From NCBI GenBank assembly GCA_022496805.1, contig CM040100.1, positions 21,543,009-21,607,008 of the forward strand: a DNA stretch of 64,000 nt. The letters run 5' to 3'. The position numbers and the translations under genes were made by a program. The notes under the pieces are model-generated. The model ran no database searches. It was not told the DNA's origin and worked only from the letters and a program-made list of their open reading frames with translations. The DNA comes from Pohlia nutans. Its lineage: Eukaryota; Streptophyta; Bryopsida; Bryales; Mniaceae. This document shows, piece after piece, positions 23,268-32,714 of the stretch. Position 1 is the stretch's first letter, and each line of letters begins with the position of its first letter.

Positions 23268-23634
23268 TATGGAATATAATTTGTTACATTTACTAAATCA
23301 TAATAATGCCAAAAACCAGAATGTCATGTTCAAAGTTCACATTGTCACAACAAAAGACCACATTGTCATGACCAAAGACCATGTTGTCAAAGCCAAGGTC
23401 TTCAGCTTCGGCAACGTGGTCTTCAGCTTTGGCAACATGGTCTTCGGCTTCGGCAATATGGTCTTCGGCTTCGGCAATATGGTCTTCGGCTTCGGCAATA
23501 TGGTCTTCGGCAGCTACAGCAACGTGAACTTTGGTCATGGCAATGTAGTCTTTTGTTATGGCAATGTGATCTTTGGACATGACATTTTGGAATTGGCATT
23601 ATGATCAAGTGAATGTAACAAATTGTATTCCATA
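23268..23634. mobile_element. Inverted-repeat MITE M2 with internal minisatellite
   Basis: The left TATGGAATATAATTTGTTAC and the reversed right TATGGAATACAATTTGTTAC form terminal repeats; similarity continues inward for about 80 bp. The interior is largely a 21-bp minisatellite (see 23398-23512). M3 (33752-34050) shares the left end and a similar interior. Target duplication and superfamily are not resolved. Confidence 0.65.
23398..23512. repeat. 21-bp minisatellite
   Basis: Five consecutive 21-bp units of the form GTCTTCGGCTTCGGCAATATG, plus a partial unit, with few substitutions. Because 21 is a multiple of three, the array creates periodic frames on both strands; these are by-products, not genes. 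Confidence 0.9.
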
Positions 23635-23880
23635 CTCCTACCATGATTTTACATGCACATTTGCATATTCTAAGAAATTTTTTATGTGCCCTTTAATGGA
23701 ACATAACATAACATTCTTAAGCAAGGTAGAAGCGTCCCTTTCAATTGAAGAGAATTCAAGTATTTAGAAAAGAATGATACTCCAAAAGGATGAGGTGGCC
23801 TAGCTTCCTTGGCTCACAAAAAGGATGATTCCTTTATGTGACCCTATATTCTTGTGTTTTGGGGACCCATGTTAAAATGT

Positions 23881-24100
23881 TACTCCCTCTGTCCGGAAAT
23901 AATTGTCCTAGTTTTTGGGATTTTTTTTTTCTTTGCAATATTTATCCTATGTTTTATATTTTAAACGTGAGCCCTATTCACTTCAAATGGGGCAAACAAT
24001 GAGAGTGACACAAAAACTACATACTACTATTAAAGATAGACCATTTTTGAGTACTGAGGTGACTTTTTTTGGGGAAAATAAAATAAAATAAAATAAAATG
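23881..24100. repeat. Stowaway-like MITE end, incomplete
   Basis: TACTCCCTCTGTCCGGAAAT is a typical Stowaway terminus preceded by T. I do not see the matching right end, so only one terminus or a decayed copy is supported. Confidence 0.45.
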
Positions 24101-24527
24101 TTAAAAAGAGGAAGAAAGTGTTAATGCCCAAAAAAGAGGCAAAAATCTCTTGATCATTTCTTTCTCTTCATTTTGCATCATTGATAGTCTCCAATTCATG
24201 AAATCATTGTTTCAAAAAAATTATCATTCTACCTCCATTTGTAGCAGGTCCTGTACAGTAGTACAGTACAGAAGTTGTACATGCCCTGATCGCCTTGTCT
24301 ATAGTCGTCTCGCTGAACAATTATCACCTGAAACTCTCATCGTGCATAATATTGAACAACAGTTTCCTTTATCAAGTAAAATTCAAAACGTGTTTGATCT
24401 TCAGCTCCTCCTCAATCTGAAATGTTTTAAATGTTATACGCTGATCAAAATGCATCTCAGTTCGAAAATTCATTTGAAAAGAAGATTTTGCAAAACAAGT
24501 GGAGACGTGATTGAAATGCACCCAGTC
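24101..24527. other. No gene recognised
   Basis: A frame of about 150 codons spans much of this stretch and runs into the next MITE, but has no recognisable domain and is AT-rich. No gene is called. Confidence 0.4.
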
Positions 24528-25113
24528 TTAACCCCTAAACGTCCCAGCGTCCAATTTCTGGACGACGAACAGATTCCAACTCACACTACACTCACATTAC
24601 TTCATGGATGAAACTCATTCAATTTTTTGAAAATACTTTATGAAGTTGTTGTTCTATCTAATGGTTGGATTTGGTGTTACTAGGGTACATTTTTTTTTTA
24701 AATTACAAATGTGGAAGTATGTCAAGCACTTGACCAAGCAAAATTGCATTGACTTTAGTTCAAAAGTGGGCTTGCTAAAATGAAGTCATAAATTGAAGTA
24801 ACACAAAATTTTCGAAAAATCACCATTTCAAGAGTATCTCATTCTGAATCCATCCCAACAAATTTTACTCAAAAAATATGAATATTTTGTTTGTAATCAA
24901 ATTTAGAAGGAATTTTTGATTATAACTTTGAAATTTTATAATAAAATATCAGTGATGGCATTGGTGAATCTAACCATATGGATGGAACCTAAAATTCAAT
25001 ATCTACAACTTTCATTTGTATAACAATTCCGAAATATTCTCCTAGATAGCACTTTATAATGATTTTTCTCAAACTGTCAATTTTGGGGACACCCTGGGAC
25101 GTTTAGGGGTTAA
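24528..25113. mobile_element. TTAA-B2 MITE (diverged subfamily)
   Basis: A 586-bp element with nearly perfect ends: TTAACCCCTAAACGTCCC and GGGACGTTTAGGGGTTAA. A subterminal palindrome CGTCCAATTTCTGGACG lies just inside. The interior is alignable with B1 but clearly diverged, so it is a separate B subfamily. Confidence 0.8.
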
Positions 25114-25711
25114 TCTCAACACTTCTGATGAAAATTTTCTTGCTATTATTATTACACCAATTTTGTGCTTTAGTAGATCGCCTAATGCAAAGCCATTTAC
25201 ACTAACGCACACATGCAGAAATGAGCACCTCAAATAAATCCTCAATTAAACCCTATTCACTTAATTTGACAGCTTTTAAGCAAATAGGGTTTTTTCACAG
25301 CATATATAATTCCTGACACGAGCAAAGTATTCAGGTGGAAGATACCGTTCATCATACCTAGATATTTGTGATGGTATTACACTCAACCCTCTGTAATTGC
25401 ACATTCCATGTATTGATCGTGTCATAGTGTGTACACTTCCGCATGTGAGAGCGCATTTGTTCGCACGAGACAGTGTCATTAGAGAGGAGGGTCGGTGGAG
25501 TGTAGAGAAGAGAAAAGACATGACATGGGAGAAAATACTAACAGTAGAACTATGGAGCTCTGTGTGTGTTTCTGCAGCAACCAATTTGGGCAAAGGAATG
25601 TTGATGACGGACAGGCCTGCACAGACAGACATACAGACAGACTGAGTGAGGACATGGCCTTGTGTAGGCGAGGCACACTTGGAGGAAAGAGTGTGCAGTA
25701 CAGTGCACATG
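25114..25711. other. No gene recognised
   Basis: A short (CAGA)n tract lies near 25618-25642. Overlapping frames on both strands show no domain. Confidence 0.45.
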
Positions 25712-25713
25712 TA

Positions 25714-27348
25714 CAGTGTCTTGCAAAAGTGAGTCAGAACCTTGGAAAGAGAACCTTGGAATGCATTTTTCTACCAACTCATTAAATGAAATCATGGTTT
25801 TCAAGATAGAGGAGATACATCATGGAGTTCATGAACTATTAATAAAGTTTACATTGACACATACATGGGATATAATTAGAGAAAATTGTCCTAATATAAA
25901 CACATGCCATGACTCAGTTTTGCATGCCATTGAGAACTCATGAGTCAAGACATGTGTTTTGCATGCCAAAAATGTATTGAAAACTCATGAGCCCAAATTG
26001 GCTTAGGTATATTGAACTCCAATGTTGCACTACTGATTCAGAGCTTCATACACATCTTGAGTGGATTTTAATTACACACCATGGTGTACTTAGAGGAGCT
26101 TTCTGCAAGTGCTCGTACAGATCTTGATAATTCCATTCTGGTGAAGTTGCAAGCTGGTAGGTCCACTAGGGATGTAGGAAATGAATTGCAGGTGTCTCAA
26201 AGTCATGTTGCAAGACTGAGAAGGAAGAGATTGTCTGATATTCCTACTAGTAGTAGTGGTAGACCACAAGCATTGACAAATACACAGAAGAGAGCATGCA
26301 TTAGAGCTGTCACGTCAGGAGGGTTTGAAACAACAACACAGGCTACCAAGTATGTACGTGAGGAATGTCAAGTTACTGTAAGTGTTGATACGGTGAGAAG
26401 GGTCTTACGTGCAGCGGGGTTGAAATCAAAGGTGAAGCAGAAGAAACCAAAATTGAACGAGAGGCACATCAAGGATCGACTTGAATTTGCTAGGCGGCAT
26501 GAGCATTGGACCATTGATGATTGGAAGCACGTCATCTTCTCTGACGAGACAAAGGTAAATCGATTTTGCTCAGATGGTCGCAGTTGGTGTTGGATTCGCG
26601 ATGAACAGTCTTGTGATTTAAGACAAGTGAAACAGACTGTAAAGTTTGGTGGTGGTTCAATCATGTTGTGGGATTGTATGACATTCCAAGGCTCAGGCAT
26701 GTTTTGTAGAATTGAAGGAAGAATGGATCAACATCAGTACAAAGAAATCTTACAAAGAGATTTGATGTACACCGTGATGGCATATGATCTTGGTCCTTCA
26801 AAATTGATTTTTCAGCATGACAATGATCCCAAACATACAGCAAAAAGTGTTAGCCAATGGCTAAAATTACAAAAGTTTGATGTTCTTAAGTGGCCTGCAC
26901 AATCTCCTGACCTAAATCCAATTGAGCATCTTTGGGCAGGGCTAAAACGTCGACTTAACCAATATGAAAGTGCTCCAAAGGGAATTTTAGAATTGTGGGA
27001 ACGTATTGAAGAGTGTTGGGCTTCTATAGAATTAGAAGAGTGTAAGAAGTTGTATGAAAGTATGCCACGGTGAATCCAAGCTCTTTTAGCTGCCAAAGGC
27101 AAGTGGACAAAATATTAGATTGTTTCTTTGATTGAGGATGCAAAACTGAGTCATGAGACACAGTTTCCTTTTGATGTAATTTTCTTGTACATATTAATGT
27201 AAGAAGGATTTTCTTTTGCATCAAATTCTAGCTCACTAAAAGTACTATCATATACAAGTTGTAATTTGTGCAAATCTATCACCAATTTTCCTACATTAGT
27301 AACTGTATTCTGATTTACAAGAACTTGACTCAGTTTTGCTAGACACTG
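25714..27348 (+). mobile_element. Complete Tc1-type transposon Tc1-A (DD34E)
   Basis: A 1635-bp element flanked by TA (25712-25713 and 27349-27350). Its terminal repeats of about 25 bp are CAGTGTCTTGCAAAAGTGAG on the left and, reversed, CAGTGTCTAGCAAAACTGAG on the right. The 14-bp core GCAAAA(C/G)TGAGTCA occurs four times: 25723-25736 and 27140-27153 on +, 25910-25923 and 27326-27339 on -. Thus each end has an outer and an inner copy 186-187 bp apart in opposite orientation. The inner pair lies in a perfect 18-bp inverted repeat (25908-25925 and 27138-27155). A single transposase frame lies between them. Confidence 0.92.
26081..27073 (+). CDS. Tc1-type DD34E transposase of Tc1-A, C-terminally truncated
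   Basis: The 330-residue product catalyses cut-and-paste transposition at TA. Residues about 15-50 and 65-115 form two helix-turn-helix DNA-binding regions (VGNELQVSQSHVARL in the first), joined by a GRPQ linker at 60-63. The DDE_3-type catalytic domain has Asp155 (VIFSDETK), Asp247 (FQHDNDPKH) and Glu282 (SPDLNPIEHLW), with 34 residues between the last two. The frame stops at TGA 27071-27073 after SMPR. The same frame then reads 14 further codons (IQALLAAKGKWTKY) to TAG at 27116-27118, the usual end of Tc1 proteins. The TGA therefore replaces an expected CGA (Arg), a CpG-type change that removes only the last ~15 residues. No intron. Activity is possible but unproven. Confidence 0.92.
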   Translation: MVYLEELSASARTDLDNSILVKLQAGRSTRDVGNELQVSQSHVARLRRKRLSDIPTSSSGRPQALTNTQKRACIRAVTSGGFETTTQATKYVREECQVTVSVDTVRRVLRAAGLKSKVKQKKPKLNERHIKDRLEFARRHEHWTIDDWKHVIFSDETKVNRFCSDGRSWCWIRDEQSCDLRQVKQTVKFGGGSIMLWDCMTFQGSGMFCRIEGRMDQHQYKEILQRDLMYTVMAYDLGPSKLIFQHDNDPKHTAKSVSQWLKLQKFDVLKWPAQSPDLNPIEHLWAGLKRRLNQYESAPKGILELWERIEECWASIELEECKKLYESMPR

Positions 27349-27522
27349 TATGTTGCTTGTTTTCATGTGCATAGCTGGGGATGTCCACAGGTGGATGTGA
27401 CCTCAACTGAACGTCCACCATCAAGAAGGATGGGTCGTAGGACACAGCTCCCAAGCTTGTGTAATTGCCACTACCCAATTTTGGTACACTCACTGCCTCA
27501 CTGCAAACCAATTGCCACTACG

Positions 27523-28099
27523 TTAACCCCTAAATGCCTAGAGCCCTCTCCAAATTCGGCAGTTTTGCAAAGATGCATTATAAAATGCAACCTAGAGGGA
27601 TATTTTGAACTTGATATATGAATACAAGTTGTACATTATGAATTTTAGATTCTATCCATACTGTTAAATCTATTATTGCTATTACCAATAATTTTGTATA
27701 AAATTTGAAACGTGAAATTCAAAATTATTTTGTAATTCGATTACGAATAAGATATTGACAATCTACGGATAAAATTCTTTGTGATTGGTTGAAATGTAAT
27801 ACTCTAAGTGTAGTGATTTTTGGAGATTTTTTGGTTGCTTAGTTTTATGAGTTGACTTTTTCTAGAGCACTTTTACATTGAAATCTTCAAAATTTTGGGT
27901 GAATCACTACAACATGAAACGAGGCATAATTTTTTTTCAAATCATCCCCTTTCTAATCGGATCACATATGCATGAAGCTAACTTCCCATAGAATCTACAG
28001 TAAAAATTCCACACTACAAAAAGTGCATGGCGGATGAGAAATTTTGGATGAAATCTGTACATCGTCCAAAAAATGGACGCTTAGGCAGTTAGAGGTTAA
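27523..28099. mobile_element. TTAA-B3 MITE, inverted
   Basis: A 577-bp copy of the B family in reverse orientation: TTAACCCCTAAATGCC on the left, GGCAGTTAGAGGTTAA on the right. The palindrome cgtccaaaaaatggacg lies near the right end. Same length as B1, so largely intact. Confidence 0.8.
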
Positions 28100-28155
28100 T
28101 TATTATGTTACTTTGTTTGAGGTAAATGCATAATTTGTTTGTGCCACCCTAGTGA

Positions 28156-28319
28156 CATAACATTCAGTAGCATGCACTCTCTCTGCCTTGGCTCTACAAT
28201 AGATGATGTGGAATATTCTACACCCAACAGTACTTCGTCAGTGGCTAAGTGGAGGCTCAAGGTGATGACCAGAGTGCATGAAGGAAAGGCAGTGGGCATG
28301 AAGGCTGATGAATGTTGTG
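28156..28319. repeat. Inverted-repeat element U1
   Basis: CATAACATTCAGTAGCATGC at the left and gcatgaaggctgatgaatg at the right form an imperfect terminal repeat. The whole element aligns with U2 (39980-40151). It is too short to encode anything. Confidence 0.6.
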
Positions 28320-28631
28320 GAGCCCACTGAACAGGGAATTTTCCAAGGGAACCAACAGAAATCCAATATTTTACAAAAGCAATGAGTTTTAGACAAGAAC
28401 CCATCTGGGTATTACCTAAGTGTCACCTAGGTAGCACCCGAGTTTATCACAAATTTTTAATCCGGATTTTAGCCTAAAACTATGAGTTTCAATTGGTAAT
28501 TTGGCAATTCCATTCGGCTGATTTTACACTAACTACCAGATCTCACCGTACATTGAGCGAGCCTCTTCAACAAAGTATATTAAGCTAGCTAGGATAGCTT
28601 TCCCCATTCCCCCGCTGTCAGCTCTATGTGT
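28320..28631. other. No gene recognised
   Basis: Contains an attacctaagtgtcacctag motif also found, more repeated, at 33000-33070. Nothing else seen. Confidence 0.45.
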
Positions 28632-29800
28632 TTAACCCTTTAACGTCCTGATTCAAAACTGTTTTCAAAGATCCGTTATAAAATGTTTGATGAAAAACAA
28701 AAATGGAGTCGATGTAAAAAAGAAAAGTTGTAAATGTCAATGTGAAGATCACATCTATACATAGTGAAAGCACGAAAAACTGTACCAAAAAGTTAGTTTG
28801 CTATACTAAAATCATGATTGTTTTGGTCAAAGGCCATAAATTTATACCAAAATATATTGTATTTTGGTTTTAATTTCATGAAATCCTCTAGAGTTCTTAT
28901 AGGTACTTGAACCCAAATTTTCAGAACAAAATCTTCAAAAAAGATTACAAAAAGTAGTGTTTGAAAATGAATGCCTAAATCCAATCTCGGTTGCAAAATT
29001 GATGGCCTTAATACACTCAACATAAATATAATTTTTATGAACTTTGAGATAATGATAGAATTGAGGTCCTTGTCCAAAAAGAAGTGGAAAAAAATATGTT
29101 CTGATATACATTTTGCTTGTTTTATATCAACTTTGTTAATTGTACGTAACTACTTTTTCAATTTTGGCCACTTCTACGTCAATAAAAAATTTATAACTAC
29201 TTATTGAAGATCATTTTCTCAAATGTTTTTGGTAGACTTTATAAAACAATAGGTGTTTTATTTTATTGTTATTTATTTTTTTACGAAATTCAAATTTATA
29301 ATGTATTTTTGAACCCTGCATTGTTGAATGGTCATAGTAGTTAGAGGTGGTACATTTTTTCGTGCTTTCACCCTACAGTTGGATTCATCATATTCTTTAT
29401 TAATATTTTTAAAATTAATTTTGCAAGGTTTTCTCTTGAAATTCAATTTAAAATCCCAAATTAACACACACAAAAAAATTTAAATATCGTAATGGAATTG
29501 GAATAACGTGCACTACGAGATGATATGGTTTCTATTATTTGATTCTACTTATTTTGGAAAATCATGTTTAAGGTCTCACTTTTTGAACTAAGAATAAAAC
29601 ATGACATAAACCAATTGTGTTGTTTTTTCAAAACATCGCAATATCTTATTTTGAAGATCCATACCATACAAATGATAGTCAACTAATACAAGAACCAAGA
29701 GAAATTTGGATGGATGAAAAACTGTGCAAGATGTAGTTAAAAGAAAGGTTGCAATCTTTTTGTTGTCCATCACATGGACGCATGCACGTCATAGGGTTAA
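28632..29800. mobile_element. TTAA-I2 MITE, interrupted by element V
   Basis: The left end is TTAACCCTTTAACGTCC; the right ends in a degraded palindrome (acatggacgcatgc) and AGGGTTAA. The I-family sequence breaks off near 28760 and resumes near 29374, enclosing element V. The right TTAA is shared with another left terminus (TTAACCCTTGAAGGACCAAGG at 29797) whose partner end was not found. Confidence 0.7.
28764..29373. mobile_element. Nested inverted-repeat element V
   Basis: The ends GTGAAAGCACGAAAAACTG and, reversed, GTGAAAGCACGAAAAAATG form terminal repeats of about 23 bp, about 610 bp apart, inside I2. Comparison with uninterrupted I copies (catctatacggttgg at I1, reversed) fits a 3-bp TAC duplication better than TA. 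The superfamily is unknown; no other copy is in the window. Confidence 0.65.
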
Positions 29801-30227
29801 CCCTTGAAGGACCAAGGTTGATTTTTCAAGTTTGGTCAGCTCAGTGTGGAATGAATTTTGATCTTGAAATTTTGAAAAAAAAATTGTGGTGATTATACTC
29901 TTTGTAACGAAGACGGGATGGTAATTTGTTTACATAGGTAATTTATAGATCAAAAGATACAATCATGTACAGGTGAAAAACCTAAGTGCATGCAATTCCT
30001 AAAAATTTGCATACAATAAGCTATGAATTTGAATTTTTGCACATAATAAGCTAACACTCCCATACACACGATTACCAAATCCATTTTACCAAATTTGAGA
30101 CTGAACTTTGCATTTTGGATCTTTTTGAAAAGTTTCAAACCCAAGCAAGGGGCCAAAAAAAAAAGCTGCTGCCCAACTCTGTAGCTTATAATCTTACTAT
30201 TGACAAACTGTGAACGCTTGAAAACTT
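29801..30227. other. No gene recognised; TTAA-type left terminus at its start
   Basis: Begins with the unpaired terminus at 29797. The rest is AT-rich with no identifiable feature. Confidence 0.4.
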
Positions 30228-30465
30228 GGAAGTGCTAACAAATTCAAATTGGTTGAAAGATCCTATAGTTGGATCAGTCAAAAAGGTTTTAGATCAAAAC
30301 TACTTGCCTTTTTGTGAAGAGTACTTTTGGGCAGCTTTGGAGTGTTTAATGAGAAAAATAGTCGTAGTGATAGAACATGTGACTAGTCATTGTTGTGCCT
30401 AATCTATGCCTATCACCTTGAAGGTAGGGCTTCTCAAACATGTCATAATAGATAGGGACAATTGT
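30228..30465. repeat. Repeat O, copy 1
   Basis: The aagatcctatagttggatca region matches 45010-45157; the part from catgtgactagtcat matches 48362-48490. In the second location the two halves are separated by 3.2 kb of TTAA elements. Function and ends are unknown. Confidence 0.55.
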
Positions 30466-30641
30466 ATTATTACTCTACCCACATAGCATGTTTGTACCAA
30501 AGTAATTATTTTTACTTTGTCAAATTTCGTTTGCCATGTGTCACATAAGCATTAGCTCAAAACCTACAAAATAGTCCACGTGGCACCAATGCAATTAAAT
30601 TATTATTGTACAAACTTGCTATGTGGATACGGTATTAGATA
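30466..30641. repeat. Inverted-repeat element P1
   Basis: cccacatagcatgtttgtac on the left and, reversed, tccacatagcaagtttgtac on the right delimit about 175 bp. The ends match P2 at 14905-15605. Confidence 0.5.
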
Positions 30642-30937
30642 ACGAAAAATTATGGATTTAGACCCCCATTTTGAAGAGGCTTCCAACGCAAGAACTGACA
30701 ACCTAGGCTTTGCAGGTTTAAAGTTTTTTCATGCCTTTCAATTGTTGAGTATGTTTATTATTAAGTTAAAGATTAGATCTTTTTTCCCATTTTGAAGAGG
30801 TTTGCAATAGACCAAAATATGTATTATTTGGTTATCAAATGAATAAGTTATAAAATTTTGAATTTCTTTAATAGATTGTTGACTTGGTAATTCTTCAATT
30901 GTTGTACATTTACTCAATTTCACATAAGATAGACATA

Positions 30938-32582
30938 CAGTGGCAACCACAAATAGTTGTACAAGAGGAGTTTTTTTTTTTAAATACTTGCCAAATCTAC
31001 ATGAACTCTCATAAAATAACAAGAACACAACCACAAGCATGTATAGTTGCAACAGGCATAAAACACAAAGTTTTCAATGAAAATATGAATTAGAAAAACA
31101 CACAATAATTCAAATGTGTAACAAGCCTGTACAATTCTTTATGGTCAAATTGATTTTTATTGCATATCAACTATAGAAAATAAGACTAAAAATTACTAAA
31201 CACCTTTATAACTCAATGATTCAACTCATAAGCACTCACAAACACTACCACCGTGTGTGGCCACCTCTTGCATGGTAGACATCAAGAGCTCTTTGAGGCA
31301 TAGAGCGTATTAACTTCCTAACAACATCAGGCTCTATACCGTACCAAATTTCTTGGATCTTCTCCCATAAGTCACTTTTACTAGTTGGTTTCCTTTTAGA
31401 CCTTCTCAGACGACGATCTACTTCATTCCAAAGATGTTCTATTGGATTGAGATCAGGTGATTGTGAAGGGTGTCCAATAAGCTCAAATTTTTGAGCACGC
31501 AACCACTCTACAACATAATGTGCAGTATGCTTTGGGTCATTATCATGCTGGAAAATAACCTCATCCTCTTCTAAACCTTGCATCTGTATAGTACCCATAA
31601 GTTCCGTCTCTAAAATGTTGCGATATACATATTTATCCATCTTCCCTTCAATCAGGTGAAGCTTGCCAACTCCTTCCCAAGTCATACAACCCCAAACCAT
31701 TATGTTTCCTCCTCCATGTTTGACTGTAGATTGCACATGTTGATCTAAAAAACGATCTCCACTCTTTCTCCAACAATAGTGACGTCCATCTGAGCCAAAA
31801 AGATTGAATTTAGACTCATCAGAAAAAATGACATGAGCCCAAAACTCCCAATCTGCATGCTTGCACTTCTTTGCCCACTGCAAACGACGTGCTCGATGTT
31901 TCTTTGTCAAAAGTGACTTCTTGGTCTTCACGCATGCTCTCAACCCTTGCCTCCGAAGACTCCTTTTCACCGTATTATCACTCAATTGGAAGCCCTCAGA
32001 TCGTAACACTCTTCCTATAGCTGCCGTTGTGCTAGTATTTGGATCATTTAATCTCCTCACAATGCCACGGTCACCGCGTTCATCTAGAATTCTAGGTCTA
32101 CCAGGTGAAGTTTTATCTGTTAGACTCTCTCTCTCACGGAACCTTCGCACTATGTCAGAAGAAGAGCTTCGAGGAATGCCCAAAACTGCAGAAATCTGGC
32201 CATATGAGTTGCCTCGCTCATACATCTCAAGAACTGCCCTACGTTGATTCTCAGACCTTCTAGGAGCCATAGTGAATCACCAAAGGCCTCTCCAAATCAT
32301 ACAAAAAAAATCCAAAACAAAAAGCCTCACAAGTGCAATTTTAATGAGAAGATAGTGGTGTGTACAACTGATGTGCATATTAAGTTGTACACACCCCTTC
32401 ACGATTTTTGCATGAATAATTTCTACAAGTGGCAAAGTTTTGGGGAGTCAATGTTAATTAGGTGCCATGTGGTGTATCAATTAATGCTAATCCAAAAAAT
32501 ATCCTGTAAACCCACTTATTAAGCTATAGTCAACACCTGTTGAAGTGATGGGCCACTGTGCGAAGACTTCTGGTCGCCACTG
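30938..32582 (-). mobile_element. Complete Tc1-type transposon Tc1-B (DD34E)
   Basis: A 1645-bp element flanked by TA (30936-30937 and 32583-32584). The terminal repeats CAGTGGCAACCACAAATAG and, reversed, CAGTGGCGACCAGAAGTCT match at about 20 of 27 positions, most differences being transitions. A short palindrome (gtgtgtacaact / agttgtacacac) lies inside the right end at about 32350-32395, and agttgtaca recurs near the left end; these may be inner binding sites. The ends differ from Tc1-A, so it is a separate family. Confidence 0.92.
31245..32270 (-). CDS. Tc1-type DD34E transposase of Tc1-B, intact frame
   Basis: A 341-residue transposase in one uninterrupted frame starting at an ATG 310 bp inside the element. 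The first helix-turn-helix spans about 8-45 (YGQISAVLGIPRSSSSDIV), then a GRPR linker (57-60) typical of Tc1/mariner proteins, then a second helix-turn-helix (about 63-115). The catalytic domain has Asp151 (VIFSDESKFN), Asp243 (FQHDNDPKHT) and Glu278 (SPDLNPIEHLW), with 34 residues between the last two. The C-terminus RGGHTRW corresponds to the usual Tc1 ending. Compared with the Tc1-A protein, the catalytic core is clearly related but the DNA-binding half is very different, fitting the different terminal repeats. Nothing in the frame suggests loss of function; whether it is expressed in the host is unknown. Confidence 0.93.
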   Translation of the reverse strand: MAPRRSENQRRAVLEMYERGNSYGQISAVLGIPRSSSSDIVRRFRERESLTDKTSPGRPRILDERGDRGIVRRLNDPNTSTTAAIGRVLRSEGFQLSDNTVKRSLRRQGLRACVKTKKSLLTKKHRARRLQWAKKCKHADWEFWAHVIFSDESKFNLFGSDGRHYCWRKSGDRFLDQHVQSTVKHGGGNIMVWGCMTWEGVGKLHLIEGKMDKYVYRNILETELMGTIQMQGLEEDEVIFQHDNDPKHTAHYVVEWLRAQKFELIGHPSQSPDLNPIEHLWNEVDRRLRRSKRKPTSKSDLWEKIQEIWYGIEPDVVRKLIRSMPQRALDVYHARGGHTRW

Positions 32583-32714
32583 TACCTATTACCACCTAGC
32601 ACTCAATTCCGCCCTCATGTATTGGCATTGTATCTTAGAATACAAATGTATACACGCGGTGCACGAGGACATAATTGTTAAATGGATGGTAATGGGAATG
32701 TTTACTTTATAGTG

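Larger units (their letters stand above)
30921..32714. mobile_element. MITE R1, interrupted by Tc1-B
   Basis: The left end cacataagatagaca and the reversed right end cactataaagtaaacattcc match when Tc1-B is removed. The right part aligns with R2 (41577-41722): ccactcaattcc-like blocks and ggatggtaatgggaatg. R1 is thus the pre-existing target of Tc1-B. Confidence 0.65.

Noticed and set aside
23293..23604. Repetitive frames on both strands (e.g. repeated MVFGFGN and HIAEAED)
   Set aside because: They are by-products of the 21-bp minisatellite inside MITE M2.
25276..25804. Overlapping frames of 82-144 codons
   Set aside because: Several mutually overlapping frames on both strands around a (CAGA)n tract, none with conserved motifs.
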